From Actinomycetota bacterium (GTDB lineage Bacteria > Actinomycetota > Thermoleophilia > Solirubrobacterales > Solirubrobacteraceae), in the NCBI GenBank assembly GCA_005788585.1, contig SYBY01000349.1, positions 1 to 10,452 of the forward strand: DNA of 10,452 nucleotides, written 5' to 3'. This document shows positions 4,752-10,452 of this stretch, piece by piece; position 1 is the first letter of the stretch; each line of letters opens with the position of its first letter. The notes below the pieces were generated by a model. That model ran no database searches, was not told where the DNA came from, and saw only the letters and a list, made by a program, of their open reading frames with translations. The position numbers were made by a program, and so were the translations under genes.

Positions 4752-6202
4752 GCGTCCTCGTCCTCATCGCCTGGGCCGCGCCCGCCCTCGGCGGTCTGCT
4801 CGCCGCCCTCGCCTCCGGCCGTGCCGGCGCCGCGGCCGTGGCCGGCCCCGCGACGACCGCGCTCATCGGCGCGGCCGTCCTCGCCGGCGTGCCGATCGGC
4901 ACCGTCGACCCGGTCGGCGGGATGCTGCTGGTGCTGGTCGGCGGCCTCGCCGCGACCGTGCAGAGCTATGCGCTGCGCCAGCTGCGCGGCGCGTCCGGCG
5001 CCCGTGCCACCACCGCGCTGCTCGGCGTGGTCGCAAGTGGCAGCGCCGTCTTCGTCACGGCCACCGCGCTGCCGGCCATGGCCGCGGCATGGACGGCCAC
5101 CGGGGCCGCCTTCCTCGGCGTCCTCGCAGTCCACCGGGCGCTGCCCGGAGGCCGCGACGCGCTGCGGCGCACGCTCCTCGCGTTCGTCGTCGCCGATGTC
5201 GCCCTCTGGAGCGCAGTCGTGCTCGACGCCAGCGGGGTCGCCCTCGACGTCGCGGCCGTGCTGCTCGTCGTCGCCGCTGCGGCACGTGCCGCGCAGCTCC
5301 CGCTGCAGGGCTGGCTCGTCGCCACCGTCGCGGCGCCGACCCCGGTCTGCGCATTCCTGCACGCCGGCATCGTCAACGCCGGCGGCATCCTGCTGCTGCG
5401 CCAGACCGACCTCTTCGGTGCCTCCAGCATCGCGATGGGCGCCGCGATCGCGATCGGTGCCGTCACGATGGTCGCGGCCGCCGTCGCCATGGCGGTCCGC
5501 TCCGACGTCAAGGGCATCCTCGCCTGCTCGACCAGCGCCCAGATGGGCTTCATGCTCGTGACCTGCGGACTCGGGGTGTGGGCCGCGACGCTCATCCACA
5601 TCGCCGGCCACGCGATGTACAAGGCCGCGAGCTTCCTCGGCGCGGGCTCGGCGATCGCCGCCCACGCGCGGCGGCGCTCGGTCCCGGCCGCACCCGCCCG
5701 GCGCCACCCCGCCCGTGACGCGGCCACCGCCGCGCTCGCACCCGCCGCCGGGCTCCTGGTCGTCGCGGCGACCGTCCCCGCCGTCGGTGAGAAGCCCGTC
5801 CTGCTGGTCTTCGCCTGGATCACCGGCGCCGCCGCCCTCTGGGGGGCGCTGCCTCGCGTGCAACGCGCGGGCGGCACCGTCGCCGCCGGCATGCTCGCGG
5901 TCGGTGCGGGCGCCGCGTACCTGGGTGCGACCACGGCACTCGGTGCGCTGCTCTCACTGCCCGACGCGGTCGGACATCCGCCCGCGTGGCTCGCCCTGCT
6001 GCCCATGGCCGCCGCCGCCGGCGCCATCGCCGTCTGGCAGCACGGCGGAGCCGTGCGCGACCGCCTGTACGTCCGGGCGATGCGCCTGGGCAGCCCGCGG
6101 CCGCTCCCGCGTCCCGTGCCCTCCTCCCTGGGCGTGACGGTCCCGCTGCGCCACGCGCTCGCCGGCCGGTCCACGACCGTCGCGGAAGGGGGTGCCGCAT
6201 GA
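4748..6202 (+). CDS. dabB: DabB, proton-conducting membrane subunit of the DAB inorganic-carbon pump
   Basis: A 484-residue polytopic membrane protein of the complex I antiporter-like (NuoL/MrpA, Proton_antipo_M) family. Conserved segments are RAAQLPLQGWL (180-190), APTPVCAFLHAGIVNAGG (196-213), SDVKGILACSTSAQMGF (252-268) and HAMYKAASF (288-296). These hold the helix-bundle lysines and histidine that relay protons in this fold. Hydrophobic helices begin at residue 5. The HAGIVNAGG form and the shortened length, without the long lateral helix of NuoL, are typical of DabB rather than of complex I, and no other nuo genes are nearby. In characterised DAB systems DabB is thought to conduct cations that energise DabA. 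It starts on the ATGA shared with the upstream gene, with GGTGGAG eight bases before, and ends on the ATGA shared with dabA. Confidence 0.9.
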   Translation: MSVLVLIAWAAPALGGLLAALASGRAGAAAVAGPATTALIGAAVLAGVPIGTVDPVGGMLLVLVGGLAATVQSYALRQLRGASGARATTALLGVVASGSAVFVTATALPAMAAAWTATGAAFLGVLAVHRALPGGRDALRRTLLAFVVADVALWSAVVLDASGVALDVAAVLLVVAAAARAAQLPLQGWLVATVAAPTPVCAFLHAGIVNAGGILLLRQTDLFGASSIAMGAAIAIGAVTMVAAAVAMAVRSDVKGILACSTSAQMGFMLVTCGLGVWAATLIHIAGHAMYKAASFLGAGSAIAAHARRRSVPAAPARRHPARDAATAALAPAAGLLVVAATVPAVGEKPVLLVFAWITGAAALWGALPRVQRAGGTVAAGMLAVGAGAAYLGATTALGALLSLPDAVGHPPAWLALLPMAAAAGAIAVWQHGGAVRDRLYVRAMRLGSPRPLPRPVPSSLGVTVPLRHALAGRSTTVAEGGAA

Positions 6203-8709
6203 GCGCAGTCACCGTCATGCCCACGGGCACGGTCGCCGATCGCGCGACCGCCATCGCCGCCGAACTCGCTCCGGCGTGGCCGCTCGAGCGCTTCGTCGCG
6301 GTCAACCCCCTCGCGGGGCTCGAGCACCTGCCGTTCGCGGAGGCGGTCGCGCGCGTCGGCACCACCGTCGGCGCGCCTGGCTGGCGCGCGGAATCCGCCC
6401 TGCGCGCGGCCGAGCAGGCCGGACGCATCACGGATGCGGACCTCAGGGCCGCGCTGCGCGACCATGTCGGGCCCGCCTGCGAGGAGGCAGTCGAGCTCGC
6501 ACCGGGACGCAGCACCACGCTGGAGTTCGTGCTGCTCGCCGACCTCCGTCACGCCCCGGCCGCACCCGCGCCGCAGCGCCGCGTGCTGACCCCCGCCGAG
6601 GCGTGGGACGCGGCCCACGGGACCCGGTTGGCCGACACCGCCGACACGCTGATGTCCGGCTGGCTCGCCGCGTACCTCGACGAGGGGCAGGCCCGCTGGG
6701 CGCTGCCGCGCCGCGACCTCGGCCTGTACGGCGCGTGGCGCGCGCTCAGCCCCCACGACCCGGCGTTCTCGCGCGCCGCACGCCGTGAGCTGGCCTCGCT
6801 CCCCGACGAGGCGGAGACGGCCCTCGCGCAGCTCCTCGACGAGTCGGGAGACGATGGGGACGCGCTCCTGCGCGCGCTGCTCACCCGACAGCCGGGCTGG
6901 ACCGCGTACGCCCGGTGGCGCAGCGAGCACGTGGGCGACCTGGACGCCGCCGAGATCGCCGCGCTGCGCCTCGCGTCCGAGCGGGCGCTGCTCCTGCCGG
7001 TCGCCGGCGCCGAGCCGCTCGCACGGATCCCCGACCCGCCTCGGGAGGCGGCGCCGGACCCGCAGGCGCGGATCGACGCGGTCGCCGCGGCGCTCGAAGC
7101 CGATCCGGGAGCGACGGCGCTCGCCGACGCGCTGGCGCGTGTGCGGCCCGCCGACCGTGCCGCGATCTGGCAGGACGCGCTCGAACGCGGGTACCGGCGC
7201 GATCTCCTCGGCCGCATCGCGACCGCGCCTCCGCGCCCGGCGCCGGCGACGGTCGCGGCGCAGGCCGTCTTCTGCATCGACGTGCGGTCCGAGCCCCTGC
7301 GCCGTGGCCTCGAGGCCGCCGGCCCGTACGAGACCCTCGGCTTCGCCGGCTTCTTCGGCCTGCCGGTCGCGGTCCGCGCGCTCGGCGGCGAGGTCACGAC
7401 CGAGCAGTGCCCGGTGCTCGTCTCCCCCGCCGCCACGCTCGACGAGGTCGCGGCGCCCGGAGCCGAGGCCGACGCGGCCCGGCGCATTCAGCGGGTCGAC
7501 CGGGTCGCCGCGGCCCGCGACGCCTTCGCCGGCGCGAAGAAGGGGCTGGCCGCGAAGTACGCGTTCGCCGAGGCCGTCGGCTTCGTCATGGGCCCCGTGG
7601 CGACCGCGCGGACGCTCGCACCCGACCGCGCCGCGGCACTCGCCGGGCGCGCCGGGAGCACCCCGCCGGTCGGCACGCACCTCGACCTGTCGGCGCTGTC
7701 GGTCGAGGACCGCGCGGCGGCGGCACGCGACGCGCTCACCGCGATGGGACTCGTCGCGGTCTTCGCGCCCGTGGTCCTGCTCTGCGGCCACGGGAGCACG
7801 ACCACGAACAACCCCCACCAGGCGGCGCTGGACTGCGGCGCCTGCGGCGGGCATCGCGGCGCGGCCAACGCGCGGGCGATGGCGGCGGTGCTGAACGACC
7901 CGGCCGTCCGGGCGCTCCTCGCCGGGGACGGGATCGCGATCCCCGCGTCGACCTGGTTCGCCGCGGCCGAGCACGACACCGCCACCGACGTCGTCACGCT
8001 GCTCGACACGGACGTGCCGGCCGAGCACCGGGAGGTCGTGGCCCGGCTGGCCGACGACCTCGCCCTCGCCGGGGCGTGCACCGCGGCCGGCCGCGCACGG
8101 GCCCTGCCGGGAGCCGACCCCCGCCGGGACGGCGTCGACGAGGTGCGCACGCGCAGTCGCGACTGGGCGCAGGTCGCGCCGGAGTGGGGGCTCGCCGGGT
8201 GCGCCGCGCTCGTCGTCGGCTCCCGGGAGCTCACCGCCGGCTGCGACCTCGGCGGCCGGGTGTTCCTGCACTCCTACGACGCGGCGGCCGACCCCGACGG
8301 GGCGGCGCTCGAGGTCATCCTCACCGCACCGCTCGTCGTCGCCCACTGGATCGCGAGCCAGTACTACTTCTCGTCGGTCGCGCCCGAGCACTTCGGGGCG
8401 GGGACGAAGATCAGCCACAACGTGGTCGGCGCGGTCGGGGTCCTGAGCGGCCCCGGCGGGGACCTGCGCGGCGGTCTGCCGTGGGAGTCGGTCGGCGCCG
8501 GAGCGGAGCTCGTCCACGAGCCGCAGCGGCTGCTGGCGGTGGTCGACGCGCCGCACGACCGGATCGACCGCATCCTCGACGGGGCGCCGCAGGTGCGGAC
8601 GCTCGTCGACGGCCGGTGGGTCACGCTCGTCGCTCGCGACGAGCCCGGCGCGCCGTGGTGCCGCCGCCTGCCGGATGGCGGCTGGATCGCCGAGGAGGTG
8701 TCGGCATGA
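6199..8709 (+). CDS. dabA: DabA, zinc-dependent CO2-hydrating subunit (DUF2309/UPF0753)
   Basis: An 836-residue protein of normal family length. DabA is a beta-carbonic-anhydrase-like protein that, with DabB, converts CO2 to bicarbonate vectorially in the cytoplasm. The four residues corresponding to the zinc site and aspartate of Halothiobacillus DabA (Cys351, Asp353, His524, Cys539) are present: FCIDVRSEP gives Cys359 and Asp361, CGHGSTTTNNPH gives His531, and DCGACGGHRGAANARA gives Cys546. The spacings agree to within one residue. Other family landmarks are ERFVAVNPLAG (30-40) near the N terminus and GFAGFFG (381-387). An Arg follows the Asp in the CID-R motif, as in carbonic anhydrases. 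It is predicted soluble and membrane-bound only through DabB. It starts on the ATGA overlap after AAGGGGG (6186-6192) and ends on another ATGA overlap with purK. All key residues are intact, so it should be active. Confidence 0.93.
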   Translation: MSAVTVMPTGTVADRATAIAAELAPAWPLERFVAVNPLAGLEHLPFAEAVARVGTTVGAPGWRAESALRAAEQAGRITDADLRAALRDHVGPACEEAVELAPGRSTTLEFVLLADLRHAPAAPAPQRRVLTPAEAWDAAHGTRLADTADTLMSGWLAAYLDEGQARWALPRRDLGLYGAWRALSPHDPAFSRAARRELASLPDEAETALAQLLDESGDDGDALLRALLTRQPGWTAYARWRSEHVGDLDAAEIAALRLASERALLLPVAGAEPLARIPDPPREAAPDPQARIDAVAAALEADPGATALADALARVRPADRAAIWQDALERGYRRDLLGRIATAPPRPAPATVAAQAVFCIDVRSEPLRRGLEAAGPYETLGFAGFFGLPVAVRALGGEVTTEQCPVLVSPAATLDEVAAPGAEADAARRIQRVDRVAAARDAFAGAKKGLAAKYAFAEAVGFVMGPVATARTLAPDRAAALAGRAGSTPPVGTHLDLSALSVEDRAAAARDALTAMGLVAVFAPVVLLCGHGSTTTNNPHQAALDCGACGGHRGAANARAMAAVLNDPAVRALLAGDGIAIPASTWFAAAEHDTATDVVTLLDTDVPAEHREVVARLADDLALAGACTAAGRARALPGADPRRDGVDEVRTRSRDWAQVAPEWGLAGCAALVVGSRELTAGCDLGGRVFLHSYDAAADPDGAALEVILTAPLVVAHWIASQYYFSSVAPEHFGAGTKISHNVVGAVGVLSGPGGDLRGGLPWESVGAGAELVHEPQRLLAVVDAPHDRIDRILDGAPQVRTLVDGRWVTLVARDEPGAPWCRRLPDGGWIAEEVSA

Positions 8710-9857
8710 GCGCCACCGTGACGGCGGCGCCCACCGCCCGCGTCGGCATCGTCGGCGGCGGGCAGCTCGCCCGGATGTCCCACGCCGCCGCCACGGGTCT
8801 GGGCATCGAGGTCCACGTGCTCGACGCGCCGGGCGCGCCGGCAGCCGCAGCGGGCGCCCGGCTCGTGGCCGGGGACGCGGGCCGCCTCGACGATCTCGTG
8901 CGCCTGGCGTCGCGCGTCGACGTCGTGACGTTCGACCACGAACACGCCGATCCGGCGGCGCTGCGCGCGCTCGTCGATCGCGGCGTGGCCGTCCGGCCGG
9001 GGCCCGTGATCAAGCGCCTGGCCCAGGACAAGCTGCACGCCCGCTCGGTGCTCGGCACGGAGCTCGGCATGCCGGTCCCCGCATTCGCGCGGGTCGAGGA
9101 CGCCGGGGACGTGGCGGCCTTCGCCGCCTCCCACGGCTGGCCTGTCGTCCTGAAGGCGATCACCGGCGGGTACGACGGGCGCGGCGTGCGGATCGTCGCC
9201 ACGCCGCACGAGGCCGAGGGCGCACTGGCCGCGCTCGGCCGGCCGGCGCTGGCGGAGGCGCACGTCGCCATCGACACCGAGCTCTCCGTCCTCGTCGCAC
9301 GCGCGGCGGGCACCGGGGAGACGCGGGCCTATCCGGTCGTCGAGACGCTCCAGCGCGACGGGATCTGCCATGAGACCGTCCTGCCGGCGCGCGTCGAACC
9401 CGACGTCGCGGCGTGCGCGCGGGCGCTGGGTCTGGCCCTCGCGGAGGCGATCGAGCTCGAGGGGCTGCTCGCCGTCGAGCTGTTCGTCAGCGGGGGCGAC
9501 CTGCTCGTCAACGAGCTCGCCCTGCGGCCGCACAACTCGGGCCACGTCACGCTCGATGGCTGCGTGACCTCGCAGTTCGAGCAGCACCTGCGCGCGGTGC
9601 TCGGCTGGCCCCTCGGCGCGACCCGCGCGATCGCCCCGGCGGCCGCGATGGTCAACGTCCTCGGTCCCGCCGACGGCAGCGACCCCGGCACGCGGGTGGC
9701 GCAGGCGCTCGCCGTCCAGGGCGCCCATGTCCACCTCTACGGCAAGGCGCCGCGCCCCGGGCGCAAGCTCGGGCACGTCACCGCCCTCGGGCCCGACGCG
9801 GATGCCGCGCTCCACGCCGCCCGCGCCGCGGCGCACACCCTGGAGGGACGGCGATGA
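8706..9857 (+). CDS. purK: N5-carboxyaminoimidazole ribonucleotide synthase
   Basis: A 383-residue ATP-grasp enzyme that joins AIR and bicarbonate using ATP to give N5-CAIR in de novo purine synthesis. Motifs are the N-terminal [12 protein letters not shown] (13-24), TFDHEH (75-80, the actinobacterial version of the usual TYEFEN), QDKLHAR (107-113), the ATP-grasp lysine and glycine loop [13 protein letters not shown] (148-160), and the signature [22 protein letters not shown] (from 273 on). The C terminus [16 protein letters not shown] (343-358) is typical. ATG 8706 overlaps the dabA stop as ATGA and has a strong GAGGAGG seven bases before. It overlaps purE the same way. The notable point is its context: a bicarbonate-consuming enzyme coupled directly to a bicarbonate-supplying pump. 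Confidence 0.95.
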   Translation: MSATVTAAPTARVGIVGGGQLARMSHAAATGLGIEVHVLDAPGAPAAAAGARLVAGDAGRLDDLVRLASRVDVVTFDHEHADPAALRALVDRGVAVRPGPVIKRLAQDKLHARSVLGTELGMPVPAFARVEDAGDVAAFAASHGWPVVLKAITGGYDGRGVRIVATPHEAEGALAALGRPALAEAHVAIDTELSVLVARAAGTGETRAYPVVETLQRDGICHETVLPARVEPDVAACARALGLALAEAIELEGLLAVELFVSGGDLLVNELALRPHNSGHVTLDGCVTSQFEQHLRAVLGWPLGATRAIAPAAAMVNVLGPADGSDPGTRVAQALAVQGAHVHLYGKAPRPGRKLGHVTALGPDADAALHAARAAAHTLEGRR

Positions 9858-10360
9858 GCGCACCACGCGTCGGAATCGCGATGGGCAGCCGCTCGGACCT
9901 GCCCGTCATGGAGGCTGCGGCCGAGGCGCTCGAGGAGTTCGGGATCGCCCACGAGCTGCGCATCGTCTCCGCCCACCGCACCCCGCGGGAGATGCTGGCC
10001 TACGGCGAGGAGGCCGAGAGCCGCGGGCTGCAGGTCATCATCGCCGGGGCCGGCGGCGCGGCGCACCTCCCGGGGATGCTCGCGTCCGTGACCCCACTGC
10101 CCGTCATCGGGGTGCCCGTGCCGCTGCGCCACCTCGACGGCGTCGACAGCCTGCTGTCGATCTCCCAGATGCCGCGTGGCGTCCCGGTCGCGACGGTCGC
10201 GATCGGCAACGCGCGCAACGCCGGACTGCTGGCCGTCCGGATCCTCGCCGCCGCCGACCCCGAGCTGCGAGCGCGGGTGGCGGCCTTCCAGACCGAGATC
10301 GCGCAGGCGTCGCTGGGCGACGACCGCGCACTTCGCACCTCCGACCCCGAAGGGACCTGA
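9854..10360 (+). CDS. purE: N5-carboxyaminoimidazole ribonucleotide mutase (class I PurE)
   Basis: A 168-residue protein, the usual length. It moves the carboxyl group of N5-CAIR to carbon to give CAIR, the step after PurK. Visible are [10 protein letters not shown] (10-19) with the Ser and Asp of the nucleotide site, SAHRTP (39-44) holding the catalytic His41, and [20 protein letters not shown] (65-84), the class I glycine-rich loop with HLPGM. The presence of purK beside it confirms the bicarbonate-using class I route rather than the CO2-using class II one. The start overlaps the purK stop as ATGA, with GGAGGGA five bases before. The C-terminal tail is polar and probably disordered. Confidence 0.96.
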   Translation: MSAPRVGIAMGSRSDLPVMEAAAEALEEFGIAHELRIVSAHRTPREMLAYGEEAESRGLQVIIAGAGGAAHLPGMLASVTPLPVIGVPVPLRHLDGVDSLLSISQMPRGVPVATVAIGNARNAGLLAVRILAAADPELRARVAAFQTEIAQASLGDDRALRTSDPEGT

Positions 10361-10363
10361 CCC

Positions 10364-10452
10364 ATGCTCTCGTCCAAGCGCCTGCTCATCACGGGCCTCG
10401 TGACCACGGACAGCATCGCGTTCGCCGTCGCCGAGCGCGCCCAGCTCGCCGG
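10364..10452 (+). CDS. fabI: Enoyl-ACP reductase (FabI/InhA-like), 5' end only
   Basis: The first 29 codons run off the window. They read MLSSKRLLITGLVTTDSIAF then AVAERAQLA. This is the N-terminal strand and glycine-rich turn of the FabI/InhA group of short-chain dehydrogenases, where the NADH-binding motif has the form GxxxxxSIAxxxA (Gly11, Ser17-Ile18-Ala19). These enzymes reduce the enoyl-ACP double bond in fatty-acid elongation. AAGGGA (10350-10355) lies eight bases before ATG 10364, and only three bases separate it from the purE stop, so it probably belongs to the same transcript. The catalytic part is outside the window, so completeness cannot be judged. Confidence 0.75.
   Translation, partial: MLSSKRLLITGLVTTDSIAFAVAERAQLA

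Noticed and set aside
4748..6202. NADH dehydrogenase subunit L/N of complex I.
   Set aside because: The fold is shared, but the gene stands directly before dabA, is short, has HAGIVNAGG instead of the usual lysine-bearing segment, and no other complex I genes are near.
4966..8556. A minus-strand open frame of about 1,196 codons opposite dabB and dabA, and similar long antisense frames opposite the prenyltransferase, cyclase, ArsA, crp and purK genes.
   Set aside because: In DNA above 70% GC stops are rare on the antisense strand. The encoded proteins are Arg/Ala/Gly-rich with no motifs, while the plus strand holds clear conserved families.

Overview
The window is high-GC DNA (mostly above 70% GC) with compact, overlapping genes on the plus strand, preceded by about 160 bases of unrelated AT-rich DNA (about 37% GC by hand count). 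The high-GC part looks like a chromosome of a high-GC actinobacterium. A member of Thermoleophilia (Solirubrobacter/Conexibacter-like) is my best guess, from the GC content, a Get3/ArsA-like ATPase next to a Crp gene, TAGGCT boxes just upstream of start codons, and the actinobacterial form of PurK. This placement is an inference.

Layout: (1) 1-160, AT-rich, carries in frame on the minus strand the C-terminal zinc-binding part of a Fur-family regulator. It stops abruptly at the GC switch, most likely a chimeric join. (2) 158-2336: the 3' end of a Gly/Pro-rich small gene, an ABBA/DMATS-like aromatic prenyltransferase candidate and a single-domain squalene-cyclase-like (QW repeat) protein, all overlapping. 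This looks like a small uncharacterised biosynthetic cluster. (3) 2297-4098: an ArsA/Get3-like ATPase and a cAMP-binding Crp/Fnr regulator, each with a TAGGCT box 8-9 nt before its start codon. (4) 4089-4478: an intergenic region with three 56-bp tandem repeats that form hairpins, a near-perfect CRP-type operator, and a promoter with a consensus -35. (5) 4479-10452: an operon of a 90-aa unknown protein, dabB, dabA, purK and purE, each overlapping the next by ATGA, followed after 3 nt by the start of a fabI-like gene.

The most interesting feature is the last operon. DabA/DabB is the energised inorganic-carbon (bicarbonate) accumulation system. Here it is translationally coupled to PurK, whose substrate is bicarbonate, and to PurE, which completes the carboxylation of AIR to CAIR. 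A cAMP-type regulator lies just upstream, and a matching operator sits where a class I activator site would be. The proposal is a heterotroph in which bicarbonate uptake is wired to a biosynthetic carboxylation and placed under Crp control, with an uncharacterised small protein as first gene. The prenyltransferase/cyclase pair is the second unexplained module.
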